The notes below the pieces were generated by a model. The model was not told the DNA's origin, made no database searches, and saw nothing but the letters and a program-made list of their open reading frames with translations. 64,000 bases of DNA from contig CAZVFC010000014.1 of the NCBI GenBank assembly GCA_964625855.1, positions 62,001 through 126,000 on the forward strand, given 5' to 3'. The position numbers and the translations under genes are program-made. Positions 8,368 to 17,208 of the stretch are shown here, one piece after another. The DNA comes from JAPLUA01 sp964625855 (GTDB lineage Bacteria > Verrucomicrobiota > Verrucomicrobiia > Limisphaerales > UBA8199). The first letter of the stretch is position 1, and every line of letters starts with the position of its first letter.

Positions 8368-9512
8368 ACGGGGCGCGGATTCTTGAACGGGTTGGGGTCC
8401 TGGAAGTCATCGCTGCAGGGCGGCAACCCGCTCCCGGCCCCCGCCGGTCCCGCATGCCGGGCGATGCTCAGGAGGAGACCGATTCCCGTGAGAGTGATGA
8501 CCAGACTTGAGCCACCGTAGCTTATGAAAGGCAAAGGCAAGCCCTTGTTCGGCAATGCGCTGGTCACGACGCCGATGTTGATAAAGGCCTGCAGGCTGAT
8601 AAGAAAGGCGATGCCCACTCCCAGCAACAAGCCGAAGGTGTCTACGGCGTGGGCGGCGATATAGACGCCACAAAACAGAATCGCGGCGAAGGCCAGCACG
8701 ACGAAAAGCGTCGCCCGCAAGCCGAGCTCTTCGCCGATGATGGAGAAGATGAAGTCGGTATGGTGCTCCGGCACCCAGCCGAGTTTCTGGCGGCCATCGC
8801 CGAGGCCCTTGCCCGTCAGGCCGCCGCTGCCGAGCGCGACCATTGCCTGGTAGCCTTGCATGCCTTTGTCAAGCCTGGTTTCTTCCAGGTGCAGCCACGA
8901 ATAGATGCGCTCGGAGCGCATGGGGTTGTGGTAAATAAAAAGGCCCACCGCCAGCGCCCCGGCCAGGACAGGCGGCACGAAATACCGCAGCCGAATGCCC
9001 GCGACGAGCAGGAGGATTCCGCACACAGTCGCGAGCACCAAGCCGTTGCCTACATCCGGTTCCTTGAAGATCAAGCCTACAGCCAGCCCGATCAGCAATC
9101 CGGGAATCAAGGCTCCGCGAATGAAGCTTGGCATCTGGCGCTGGAACCGCTCGCCGTACCAGGCCAGGGCAATGATGACCGCGAGCTTGGCGAACTCCGA
9201 CGGCTGAAGACTCATGCCCCCGAATGTGAACCAGCGCCGCGCGCCGCCCCGCACCGAGCCGAGGTGCTTGTTCAACACGAGCACCAACATAACCAGCCCG
9301 ATCATCAGCAAGAACCACCAGAGCCTCTTGAGTTGCCGGTAGTCCGCCAGCGCCGCCACGACGCAGGCCGCCGCGCCGAGCCCGCACCATATCAGTTGCA
9401 GCATCAGATAGCGCGCGCCAACCTGAGGACTGCTGGAGCTGTAGAGCATCACTACACCCAGCGCCAGCAGGGCGGCGACGCAGGAGACCAGAATGGTGAC
9501 GGCCACTTTCAT
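8364..9512 (-). CDS. ftsW: Peptidoglycan glycosyltransferase FtsW
   Basis: SEDS-family polymerase of the divisome, 382 aa with about ten hydrophobic membrane segments. SEDS landmarks are GGARRWFTFGGMSLQPSEFAKLAVI (about 93-117), FKEPDVGNGLVLATV (about 149), and ALPNKGLPLPFISYGGSSLV near the C-terminus. It partners the FtsI transpeptidase encoded upstream in the same cluster. It lies between the LysM gene and murG. Confidence 0.95.
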   Translation of the reverse strand: MKVAVTILVSCVAALLALGVVMLYSSSSPQVGARYLMLQLIWCGLGAAACVVAALADYRQLKRLWWFLLMIGLVMLVLVLNKHLGSVRGGARRWFTFGGMSLQPSEFAKLAVIIALAWYGERFQRQMPSFIRGALIPGLLIGLAVGLIFKEPDVGNGLVLATVCGILLLVAGIRLRYFVPPVLAGALAVGLFIYHNPMRSERIYSWLHLEETRLDKGMQGYQAMVALGSGGLTGKGLGDGRQKLGWVPEHHTDFIFSIIGEELGLRATLFVVLAFAAILFCGVYIAAHAVDTFGLLLGVGIAFLISLQAFINIGVVTSALPNKGLPLPFISYGGSSLVITLTGIGLLLSIARHAGPAGAGSGLPPCSDDFQDPNPFKNPRPV

Positions 9513-9568
9513 GGGCGAAACGAGAGCTGCTGATCGGGTTGGGATCAGTCGGCTTTCGGTCGGAGACG

Positions 9569-10342
9569 TTACGGTCCGCTCGGCGTCAGAGGGGGAACAG
9601 CCGGCGAGGTGCCCAAGGCCGGTTCCGCCGGCGCGGCGCCGCCGTTTGCCGCTGTTGATGCCTTCACGGGGATCTTGAGCTTTTGCCCCACCGTGATTCG
9701 GTCGGTTCTCAGATTGTTGGCGGCGCGCAGAGCTTTGACTGTCGTGCCCTTCGCTTTGGCAATCTTGCTCAAGTTGTCGCCTGATTTCACGGTGTAGATC
9801 TGCTCCGCGCCTGTGGCGGCTGTCTCCGCGAACCCCGTAACCGCGGTTGGCGCCGTCGGCGCCGAAGCTGAAGGGATGTGGAGGGTCTGCCCGATCTTGA
9901 GCCTGGCCGAGTCAGTCCCCGGGTTCGCCTCGGCGATCGCCTTGACCGAGACATGGTATTTCTTGGCCAAGGTGCTGAAATTGTCACCTCTGGCAACGAC
10001 GTGTTCCGTGCCGCCTACCGGCGGTGCCGGTGGCGCCGCAGTCTCGTCCGGAATGGGTGTGCCCACCGGAGCGGCCGGAGCAGCCGGTGCGACTTCCGGA
10101 CCAGGCGCCGTGACCGGAATATTGGTTGGCTCGTCAAAAGCCGGCGTGACGTTAGTCGGCTCGGGCGGCGGCGGTGGTGGTTCGGGTGGTTTCTGACAAC
10201 CTTGCATTAGCAATGCCATCAGACCGATACCGTGGATAGCTAGAACCACAAAGACCGCGATCTTCACGCGAGCGCGGCCTTTGTTCTTTTGTTCGAGGAA
10301 GGAACTTTGCGGGACGAGTGGACTGTGGTTGTTCATATTCAA
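9569..10342 (-). CDS. Membrane-anchored protein with two LysM domains
   Basis: 257 aa. A cytoplasmic head is followed by one membrane span (about 28-48, ending in MQGC), then a Pro-rich spacer (about 53-105). Two LysM modules follow at about 113-155 (VVARGDNFSTLAKKYHVSV) and 183-227 (YTVKSGDNLSKIAKAKGTTV). The tail is Ala/Pro-rich. LysM binds GlcNAc-X-GlcNAc glycans, so this is probably a peptidoglycan-binding envelope protein used with the divisome. It sits between the murD remnant and ftsW, where murD is usually followed directly by ftsW. The exact role is unknown. Confidence 0.88.
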   Translation of the reverse strand: MNMNNHSPLVPQSSFLEQKNKGRARVKIAVFVVLAIHGIGLMALLMQGCQKPPEPPPPPPEPTNVTPAFDEPTNIPVTAPGPEVAPAAPAAPVGTPIPDETAAPPAPPVGGTEHVVARGDNFSTLAKKYHVSVKAIAEANPGTDSARLKIGQTLHIPSASAPTAPTAVTGFAETAATGAEQIYTVKSGDNLSKIAKAKGTTVKALRAANNLRTDRITVGQKLKIPVKASTAANGGAAPAEPALGTSPAVPPLTPSGP

Positions 10343-10382
10343 TTGGCGCTTTAACGTCTGTTCGTTGAGGTACTATTCTGGG

Positions 10383-10739
10383 TTAATTCGTTGCGCTGCG
10401 GGATCTTCCCTCAAAAAGTCCAGCAGCAAATTCATCATGTTTCGGCTTCGATTCACGCCGTGTCGTCTCTAATTTCCCGTCTATATTGGGGCTGCCGCCA
10501 CGGACACCCCTACCTATTGATTTCACCGCTTGGCGAAGGACTTCCCGGCGATGTTGACTACTGCGAATCTGATCGAAGCTCGGAGGAGCCGTTGAAAGCA
10601 AAGCTACGTCGCCTGAAGTCGCACGTTCAGCCACTTCTGCAACGGCTTCTACCAGAGCAGCGGTTCTGGCGCAAGGCAGAAAAACAGCCCACGCCGCCCG
10701 GCCGTTCGGCAGCCTCATTTGGCTCTCGGGACTGTTCAT
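10383..10739 (-). pseudogene. murD: C-terminal remnant resembling MurD
   Basis: A 118-codon open frame between mraY and the LysM gene. Residues about 28-72 (LVEAVAEVAERATSGDVALL, then STAPPSFDQI and the RREVLRQAV stretch) fit the end of MurD ligase, which normally reads like EAV..A...PGDVVLLSPACASFD.F..+..RG..F...V. The ATP-binding and central domains are missing: only 11 bp separate this frame from mraY. The position is exactly where murD lies in canonical dcw clusters. It cannot be a working ligase. The last 40 or so residues are unrelated low-complexity sequence. Confidence 0.65.
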
Positions 10740-10750
10740 TGGTTTAGTCT

Positions 10751-11899
10751 TTAACGGATTTTCAAGCTGCTCAGCGCGACGACCGCGCAGAGCACACCCA
10801 GAATGTAGAACCGCATCACCACCTGCGACTCATACCAACCTTTCTTCTCGAAGTGGTGGTGGATCGGGGCCATCAGGAAAATGCGCCGCCCCACGCCGTA
10901 CCGACGTCGCGTGTAACGGAACCAACCCGTTTGCAGCAGCACGGACCCTGCTTCCATGACGAACACACCGCCGGCGATCACGAGAACCAGGGGCTGATGA
11001 ATCAGGACCGCGACGATGCCAAGCGCGCCTCCCAGGGCCAGTGAACCGGTGTCACCCATAAACACCTGCGCCGGGTGACAGTTAAACCAAAGAAAGCCCA
11101 GGCCTGCGCCGATCATGGCCGCACAAAACACGGTCAACTCTCCGGCTCCGACCACGGGGGGAATCTGCAGGTAGGCGGCGGCTATCTTGTGACTCGCCAC
11201 ATAGGTCATTACCACGAACACGAAGGACACGATCAGTGTGCAGCCGATCGCAAGTCCGTCCAGCCCATCCGTCAGATTGACGGCATTCGAACTTCCCACA
11301 ATGGTAAGAATGGTCAGCACCAAGCCGACCAGACCCGCGCTCGTCGCGACCGGATGCTTGTAGAAAGGCACCATGATGGTTGTGATCAGCTCACTGGTAG
11401 AGGGGCGATTCCACAAGTAGACCCCGATGAACAGTGCCAAGCCAGCCTGCACCGAGAGCTTAACCACCGACCGGACGCCGCCACTGCTCTGCTGGGCGAT
11501 CTTCGCGTAGTCGTCATAGAATCCCAGTCCGGTCAACACCACGACGGAAAGCAGGGTCAACTCCACCAGAGTGTTCCACTGCGCCCACAGCAAAGTTGTC
11601 AGGTTCAACGCCACGACGATCAGGATTCCACCCATGGTCGGGGTGCCTCGCTTGCTCAGTATCCGCGCCGTCATGCCGCCGACGACCTCGGCCTTGTCGG
11701 CGTATTCTTGCCCAAACTTCAAGCGCCGCAGCCAGGCAATCACCCGAGGGCCTAGCCACCAACTCAGGGCCAAGGCGGTGACCGCCGCGCCGGCGGAACG
11801 AAACGTGATGTAACCGAAGAGCCGCAAAGGCGAGAGATGGTGGGCCCATGGGGTTCCCGCCGACCACTCCAGCAGATATTGGCTCAAGTAATACAGCAC
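10751..11899 (-). CDS. mraY: Phospho-MurNAc-pentapeptide transferase MraY
   Basis: Polytopic membrane enzyme that makes lipid I from UDP-MurNAc-pentapeptide and undecaprenyl phosphate, 382 aa. Signature stretches are GTPTMGGILIV (about 85), the GFYDDYAKI loop, NAVNLTDGLDGLAIG (about 205), MGDTGSLALGGALG (about 285) and the APIHHHFEKKGW motif near the end. Translation begins at GTG, which overlaps the murF TAG by one base. This is the expected order. Confidence 0.96.
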   Translation of the reverse strand: MLYYLSQYLLEWSAGTPWAHHLSPLRLFGYITFRSAGAAVTALALSWWLGPRVIAWLRRLKFGQEYADKAEVVGGMTARILSKRGTPTMGGILIVVALNLTTLLWAQWNTLVELTLLSVVVLTGLGFYDDYAKIAQQSSGGVRSVVKLSVQAGLALFIGVYLWNRPSTSELITTIMVPFYKHPVATSAGLVGLVLTILTIVGSSNAVNLTDGLDGLAIGCTLIVSFVFVVMTYVASHKIAAAYLQIPPVVGAGELTVFCAAMIGAGLGFLWFNCHPAQVFMGDTGSLALGGALGIVAVLIHQPLVLVIAGGVFVMEAGSVLLQTGWFRYTRRRYGVGRRIFLMAPIHHHFEKKGWYESQVVMRFYILGVLCAVVALSSLKIR

Positions 11900-13296
11900 T
11901 AGTTTTTCCTCGCGGCCTCACCGGCACGCAGAAACGCAGCAATCCGCTCGAAACGCATGACCCGCGACGCCTTCAACAACAGTACATCCCCGCTTCTGAC
12001 AAAACTCTTCACCACCGGCGCGGCGGTTTCCACATCCGCAAATTCAAACACGCGGTTCAGTCCGGCTTTCCGCGCTCCACGCGCCATCACGGACGCCATC
12101 CTGCCGATGGCGAACAACTGACCAATGCCCAGCTCGCCCGCGTAGCAGCCGATCTCTTCATGGGCTGGCTCGCTATGAACGCCCAACTCCGCCATGTCGC
12201 CCAGCACCGCCACCCGCCGTCCAGTGCAGGGCAATTCTTGCAGGGTCTGCAAGGCCGCCCGCACCGAATCCGCGTTGGCGTTGTAGGCGTCATCCAGCAC
12301 ACGCACCCCGCCGGATTCCCACAACTCGAGCCGCATCCGGGGCGCCTTGCACTCGGCCAGCCCCCGGGCGATCTGCGCGCGCTCTAGGCCCAGTGCCGCC
12401 CCAAGTGCCACCGCGAATAATGCGTTTACCACCTGGTGCCGCCCCAGCAACTGAATCCGATATTCGCCCGCGAACCCGGCATCCGGCCCGTCCACCTGGA
12501 ACGAGATACCATGCCGGCTGGAGCGCACCCCGCAAGCGCGCCATTCGTTTTCGTCAGAGAAGCCCACGCGCACGACGGACGCTCGCGTGCGCTCGGCGAT
12601 TTGGCAGCTCCAAGGATCGTCGCCGTTAACGAAGAGCCTGCCCTGCGCCGGCAACAACTCGGCCAGCCAGCCCTCTTCGCGCGCCACGCCCGAGACGTCG
12701 CCGAAGAACTCCAAGTGCTCGCGCCCGATGCAGGTGACGATCGCGTAGCCAGGTTCGATCATCCTCACCAGTGGCGCGAGTTCACCCGGGTGGTTCGTTC
12801 CCGCTTCCACCACCGCCGCCCCATGCGATTTCTGCAGCCGCAGCAAAGTCAGCGGCACCCCGATGTCGTTGTTGAAACTCGCCTCGCTGCAAAGCGTGGT
12901 CAACTTCTGCCGCAGCACCGACGCCAGCAGTTCCTTCGTGGTGGTCTTTCCGTTAGACCCCGCCACGGCGGTTATGGGCAGCTCAAAATCCTTCCGATAT
13001 CGGGCGGCCAGGTCGCCAAGAGCGCTGCGCGTATCCGCGACTGCAATGACCGTGCAATGGGTCAGGCCGCGCGGCAATCGCCCGCACTCGCCCACAATCG
13101 CCGAGGCTCCCTTCCTGGCGGCCTCCGCCAAGAACTCATGTCCGTCGAAGCGCTCGCCTCGCAAAGCAAAGAACAAATCGCCCGCCTGCACTTGGCGCGA
13201 GTCTGTGCAAACACGACGGACGCACGCTTCCGGCGAGCCCTGCACCAATTCACCCGCGCAAGCGGCGACAACAAATTTCAACGAGCGAGCATCCAT
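11899..13296 (-). CDS. murF: UDP-MurNAc-tripeptide--D-Ala-D-Ala ligase MurF
   Basis: Adds D-Ala-D-Ala to the UDP-MurNAc-tripeptide, 465 aa. The N-terminal substrate domain (CTDSRQVQAGDLFFALRGERFDGHEF), the P-loop AGSNGKTTTKE (about 113), the EAGTNHPGEL motif and the C-terminal DDAYNANADS with GDMAELG are all visible and specific for MurF rather than MurE. It is the only Mur ligase intact in this cluster. Confidence 0.95.
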   Translation of the reverse strand: MDARSLKFVVAACAGELVQGSPEACVRRVCTDSRQVQAGDLFFALRGERFDGHEFLAEAARKGASAIVGECGRLPRGLTHCTVIAVADTRSALGDLAARYRKDFELPITAVAGSNGKTTTKELLASVLRQKLTTLCSEASFNNDIGVPLTLLRLQKSHGAAVVEAGTNHPGELAPLVRMIEPGYAIVTCIGREHLEFFGDVSGVAREEGWLAELLPAQGRLFVNGDDPWSCQIAERTRASVVRVGFSDENEWRACGVRSSRHGISFQVDGPDAGFAGEYRIQLLGRHQVVNALFAVALGAALGLERAQIARGLAECKAPRMRLELWESGGVRVLDDAYNANADSVRAALQTLQELPCTGRRVAVLGDMAELGVHSEPAHEEIGCYAGELGIGQLFAIGRMASVMARGARKAGLNRVFEFADVETAAPVVKSFVRSGDVLLLKASRVMRFERIAAFLRAGEAARKN

Positions 13297-13586
13297 ACGC
13301 TCTCTCAGTGCCCGTTGGGCCTCGGCGACATTGGGCGCCGAAATCAGGCCCGAGCCTGGTGCGCCGGCATCCGCAACGGGCGGGCCCCGTGCCGGAGAAG
13401 CGGCATCGCTTCATCTCCTAGCGCCAGCGCACGGACTGCCGGGCCGCAGGCCGCTTCGCTGAACGGTCTCTTCTGATGTCCTGGCTTCTCCTGAACGTGG
13501 CCCACATTGCCGACGGCAGCCACGAACAGATGGTGTGAGATAACCGGTAGCGGATTCATATTAGCCTTTCTCTCTTGAGTCTTATT
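13297..13586 (-). other. 290-bp gap where murE would be expected
   Basis: Between ftsI and murF, where murE normally lies, there is no ligase. One frame (13344-13559) is open for 71 codons and the murF frame is open for 38 codons upstream of its ATG. Neither shows the MurE KGHE or FDDRE motifs. I see no promoter or hairpin worth naming. Confidence 0.6.
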
Positions 13587-15497
13587 TCATTGGGAGCGCG
13601 CGGTGGCGGTCTTCACGGGACGATCATCCAACGGTCCAGCGAGCGCGTTCGATCCCGACGGTTCCCCGACGTCTTCGGGACGGATGTTCAGGTAATTGGC
13701 AGCTCGTTCGGCGATCTGCGCGAAGATCGGAGCAGCGATTTGTCCGCCGTAATACCCGCGCTTGGGCTCATCCATCGTTATCGAGATGCAGATCTCAGGA
13801 TTGTCGGCCGGCAGGAAGCCGATGAATGAAGTAAAGTACTTGCCGACGGCCAATTGCCCGCGTTCAAACTTTTGCGCCGTGCCGGTTTTGCCGGCAACCG
13901 TGTAGTGTTCCAGCGCGGCTTTCGACGCGGTGCCCTCGGGGGAAGCCACCGTCTTGAGGGCCTCAACCATGGACTTGGCCGCGGATTGGCTAATCACCTG
14001 GCGCAGGCGCTGAGGAGAGTATTGCACCACCACGTTATGTTCCCGATCCTCCAACCGATCCACCAGCATGGGAGTCATCAAAACCCCTTTGTTGGCAATC
14101 GCGCACATCGCCATCATCATTTGCAGGCGGGTGACGGCAATGCCCTGGCCCATCGGGATCTGCGCAATCGAAACCTTATACCAGTCCTTCACCGGATGAA
14201 CGATGCCCACCACCTCGCCCTGCAGCGGAATCCCTGTGCGCGTGCCGAAGCCGAAGCTGCAGATATAGTCATAGACCCGGGGCGGCCCCATCTTCATGCC
14301 GATCTTGGCAGCCCCGATGTTGGACGATTTCATAATGATCTCCTCCACTGATAGAACGCCGTAGGATCCGTGGTCGTGGAGTACGTGGCCGGCGAAATGG
14401 AAACGCCCGTGCTCGCAATCGAAGGTATCGGTCGAGCGCACGGTCTGGTCGTTCAAGGCGCCGGAGACGATCACGATCTTGAAGGTGGATCCCGGCTCCG
14501 CGACGTCCGTAATCACGCGGTTGCGGTGCGCGTCGGCAGGGGCGGCGCCTGGATTGTTCGGATCGAAATTGGGCAATGTGGCCATGGCGAGGATCTCGCC
14601 CGTTCGCGGGCGCACGGCAATCCCGGAAATGCTGACGGGCGAGTGCTTCTCCATCGCCTCGGCCAGCGCGGACTCGACGATGTGCTGGATCACCGAATCG
14701 ATAGTGAGCACGACATTCAGGCCGTCATGCGGCTCCACGTCTTGTTCGCGCAACGCCACTAATTCACGCCGCTGATGGTCGGTTTCTGTCACCCGCCAAC
14801 CCCGTGCGCCCGCCAGCTTCGAGTTGAAGCTATGCTCGATCCCGTGCTTGCCCGAGGTCTCCAGAACCCGATCGCCGTTCACCTGCGTCTCCTGCATGCC
14901 GACATAGCCCAGGACGTGGGCGGCGAGCGTTTGGTTTGGGTAAACCCGCAATTGGTCATCAAACGGATCCACAAACACGGACTTCCTCCTTAAGTCGCGA
15001 TAGAATGCCTGTTGAGGCTTGGGCAACTTCTTCTCGTCCAGTCCGAACCAGAGGTTGGTCATGGCAGACTGTATCTTCTGCCAAGTTTCCGGCGGCACTT
15101 TTCGCTTGAGCACAACATAACGGTTGGTGACGGTTTCGCCCGTTGCGTTCTGCCGTAGGCGCGGCATCAAGCGTTGGTGCAGTTCCGATTCCCTGGTCTG
15201 CAGCAGCGGCGCGAGGGCGTGCGCGACTGTAGCCTGGTGGTCGCCAATCATGGTAGGGTCGGCGCAGACCGTTTTGACGAAGACGCTCGTGGCTAACAGG
15301 TTGCCCTTCACATCCAGAATGTCGCCGCGGCGGGGTTCGAGCAGGAACTCCCGCTGGGTATGGCCTTGAGCGATCAGGCGTAGCTCGGTGTGGCGCAAGA
15401 CCTGCAGATCTATGAGGCGATAGGCCAGCCCGGCGAAGCCCATGCCGAGCAGCAGCGTCAGCAGCGTCAGCCTTGTGTATTGCAGTCGTTTGGCCAT
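13587..15497 (-). CDS. ftsI: Division-specific transpeptidase FtsI (PBP3)
   Basis: Class B penicillin-binding protein that crosslinks septal peptidoglycan, 636 aa. One N-terminal membrane anchor (about 10-30) is followed by the PBP dimerization domain starting at EPRRGDILDVKGN (about 54). The transpeptidase domain contains the SxxK nucleophile motif (Ser337-Lys340, in AEPGSTFK), SxN (391-393) and KTG (537-539). No PASTA domain follows. It is the cognate partner of FtsW. Confidence 0.95.
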   Translation of the reverse strand: MAKRLQYTRLTLLTLLLGMGFAGLAYRLIDLQVLRHTELRLIAQGHTQREFLLEPRRGDILDVKGNLLATSVFVKTVCADPTMIGDHQATVAHALAPLLQTRESELHQRLMPRLRQNATGETVTNRYVVLKRKVPPETWQKIQSAMTNLWFGLDEKKLPKPQQAFYRDLRRKSVFVDPFDDQLRVYPNQTLAAHVLGYVGMQETQVNGDRVLETSGKHGIEHSFNSKLAGARGWRVTETDHQRRELVALREQDVEPHDGLNVVLTIDSVIQHIVESALAEAMEKHSPVSISGIAVRPRTGEILAMATLPNFDPNNPGAAPADAHRNRVITDVAEPGSTFKIVIVSGALNDQTVRSTDTFDCEHGRFHFAGHVLHDHGSYGVLSVEEIIMKSSNIGAAKIGMKMGPPRVYDYICSFGFGTRTGIPLQGEVVGIVHPVKDWYKVSIAQIPMGQGIAVTRLQMMMAMCAIANKGVLMTPMLVDRLEDREHNVVVQYSPQRLRQVISQSAAKSMVEALKTVASPEGTASKAALEHYTVAGKTGTAQKFERGQLAVGKYFTSFIGFLPADNPEICISITMDEPKRGYYGGQIAAPIFAQIAERAANYLNIRPEDVGEPSGSNALAGPLDDRPVKTATARSQ

Positions 15498-15548
15498 CTC
15501 AGCCGGTCCAACCCGGTCAATTCATTTGTTCCGTCACGCTCTTCAAAA

Positions 15549-15629
15549 TCACCAGCCGCCCGCGGCGATCGGTTCCTCATCCGACGGCGTCACGGGCGGC
15601 GGTAAATCATTCTCCGCTTTGTTCAGCAT
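15549..15629 (-). CDS. Mini-ORF carrying repeat-encoded peptide, copy near ftsI
   Basis: A 26-codon frame from ATG at 15629. It ends in the peptide PPPVTPSDEEPIAAGG plus Trp, encoded by the 48-bp direct repeat. The stretch AAGAGA lies just before the ATG but is too close for a good ribosome site. A second frame with the same peptide lies 180 bp away. Whether either is translated is unknown. It might be a leader peptide for ftsI, or simply a decayed duplication. Confidence 0.25.
   Translation of the reverse strand: MLNKAENDLPPPVTPSDEEPIAAGGW
15555..15602. repeat. 48-bp direct repeat, copy 1 (ftsL-ftsI gap)
   Basis: Identical over 48 bases to 15763-15810. Each copy starts with GCCGCCCG and carries CGGGCGGC near its end, so the single-stranded form can fold into a hairpin with an 8-bp GC stem. 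Both copies keep the same minus-strand reading frame. Confidence 0.9.
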
Positions 15630-15726
15630 TCTCTTGTGGCGCCCGAATGAAGTTCCGCAGCCGGCAAGAACTTTCTGAGCGCGTTGGCTATCGCATCTTC
15701 ACCTCAAGGCTTTCATCCATTTGGTC

Positions 15727-15822
15727 TCATTCAAGCATCACACCGGACAATTCGCTTTGCCGGCCGCCCGCGGCGATCGGTTCCTCATCCGACGGCGTCA
15801 CGGGCGGCGGCAAAATTTTCAT
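15727..15822 (-). CDS. Mini-ORF carrying repeat-encoded peptide, copy near ftsL
   Basis: A 31-codon frame from ATG at 15822, only 6 bp after the ftsL stop. It contains the same peptide PPPVTPSDEEPIAAGG at residues 5-20, followed by a different tail of 11 residues. There is no clear ribosome site, though coupling to ftsL termination is possible. No known family is recognised. Confidence 0.25.
   Translation of the reverse strand: MKILPPPVTPSDEEPIAAGGRQSELSGVMLE
15763..15810. repeat. 48-bp direct repeat, copy 2 (ftsL-ftsI gap)
   Basis: Second exact copy of the 48-bp unit, 208 bp from the first, start to start. The sequence between the copies is unrelated. A recent local duplication or two insertions of a dispersed repeat could explain it. 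Confidence 0.9.
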
Positions 15823-15828
15823 AATCAG

Positions 15829-16239
15829 CTACGGCATGGTTGGCAGGTTGCTCTGCCGGGCGACGTATTGGCGGTCGGCCGGCGTAGCGGAGGACTCGGG
15901 AGAAGGTTCCGCCAGCAGCCAGACCTGCCCCTGCTCCGGCCGCACCAACCCGAGGTTCAGTTCTCTAATCCGCATTTCCAGTGCGCCGGGAGATCGCATG
16001 GTCTCTAGTTGTCTCCTCAGCTTCTCATTGTTGTTGACCAGCTCGCGCAGGCGAAGCTCGCGCTTCCTGATTTGCTGGCCCAGTTGGTAGATCTGATCCT
16101 TCTGCCAGACGTACCCGACGCCCGATCCACCAATCAGGAGGCAGAGCAGCAACGCCTTGAGCGTGGGCCCGAAGCGAATTGCCGCCGATTGATATTTCCG
16201 ATTTCGCGCCATAGTCCTCTGCGCGCTCTCATACTTCAA
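15829..16239 (-). CDS. ftsL: FtsL-like septum protein
   Basis: 136 aa. A basic N-terminus is followed by one membrane span (about 28-46), then a leucine-zipper-like coiled coil (about 50-85, IYQLGQQIRKRELRLRELVNN) and a short variable tail. FtsL is recognised by topology and by its place between rsmH and ftsI, not by sequence identity. It would bridge FtsQ/FtsB and FtsW/FtsI. A start at Met10 is equally plausible. Confidence 0.8.
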   Translation of the reverse strand: MKYESAQRTMARNRKYQSAAIRFGPTLKALLLCLLIGGSGVGYVWQKDQIYQLGQQIRKRELRLRELVNNNEKLRRQLETMRSPGALEMRIRELNLGLVRPEQGQVWLLAEPSPESSATPADRQYVARQSNLPTMP

Positions 16240-16249
16240 TTACACCGCG

Positions 16250-17188
16250 TTACTTGTCACCGAGTTTCTCCATCACCCGCAGTTGCGCACTGCGGCAGCG
16301 CGGATTCGCCGCGACTTCCGCCACGCTGGGGGTGATCGGCTTGCGCTGCACCCATTCCAACTCGGGCGCGCGCGGCTTGCGCAATTCTGGAACATCCATT
16401 CCTCCTGTGAATGTATAGTCCCGCGCCCGCGCGCGCCCGAAATCCTTCACGACGCGATCATCCACACCCTGAAAGGTGATGACCGCCAGCCGTCCGCCGG
16501 GCTGCAAGATCCTAAACGCCCCGGCAAGACCTTTTCTCAAAGAACCGATCTCATCATTCACCGCCATGCGCAGGGCTTGGAAGACCCTCGTGGCCGGATG
16601 CGTCCTTCTGCCGCGCCGTGGCGCCAGCCTCTCGATCAAGTCCGCCAACTGCCGCGTCGTGCTAAACGGCCGTGGCCCGCGCTCTCTTGCTATCGCTCGC
16701 GCAAATCGCCGCGCATTCCGTTCACCCCCCAGTTCCCACAAAATCCTGGCCAGTTCTTCCGCGTCCGCGGTGTTCACCAGGTCGGCCGCCGTCAGGGGCT
16801 GCTGCCGGTCCATCCGCATGTCGAGCGGACCGTTTTGCTGGAAACTGAAACCGCGCTCGGCCTCGTCCAGTTGAGGCGAACTTACACCCAGATCCAGCAG
16901 CACTCCGTCGCAACTGTCCGGCTCCACCCAGTCCGCCAGTTCGGCATAGTCGCCCTGGCGTATGTCGAACCGGCCTGCAAACTCCGCCAGGCGCTGCCGG
17001 GCAGCCTCAATCGCCGCGCCATCGCGATCGCATCCGCACAGCCACCCACTCGGCGAGCTCGCGGCCAAAATGGCTGCCGCGTGTCCAGCCCCACCGAGGG
17101 TCCCGTCGGCGTAACGGCCACCGGACCTCGGCCTGAGGCCAGCCAGCACCTCGGTCACCATGACTGGGATGTGGTGGTAGGCTTGCAC
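16250..17188 (-). CDS. rsmH: 16S rRNA m4C1402 methyltransferase RsmH (MraW)
   Basis: SAM-dependent methyltransferase of the decoding centre. Motifs include YHHIPVMVTEVL, YADGTLGGAGHA (SAM-binding), GVLLDLGVSSPQLDEAERGFSF and GPLDMRMD. The normally conserved ISFHSLEDR box reads ITFQGVDDR, an unusual substitution. I chose a GTG start at 17188 with GGAGAG 12 bases upstream because it begins right before the conserved YHHIPV. A longer start at 17251 would add 21 unmatched residues and overlap the upstream gene. Confidence 0.92.
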   Translation of the reverse strand: MQAYHHIPVMVTEVLAGLRPRSGGRYADGTLGGAGHAAAILAASSPSGWLCGCDRDGAAIEAARQRLAEFAGRFDIRQGDYAELADWVEPDSCDGVLLDLGVSSPQLDEAERGFSFQQNGPLDMRMDRQQPLTAADLVNTADAEELARILWELGGERNARRFARAIARERGPRPFSTTRQLADLIERLAPRRGRRTHPATRVFQALRMAVNDEIGSLRKGLAGAFRILQPGGRLAVITFQGVDDRVVKDFGRARARDYTFTGGMDVPELRKPRAPELEWVQRKPITPSVAEVAANPRCRSAQLRVMEKLGDK

Positions 17189-17208
17189 TTCGCATCTGGC
17201 CTCTCCGA

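Noticed and set aside
13344..13559. Possible murE remnant (71 codons, minus strand)
   Set aside because: I looked for the MurE motifs KGHE and FDDRE in all three frames and found none, so a murE origin is not supported.
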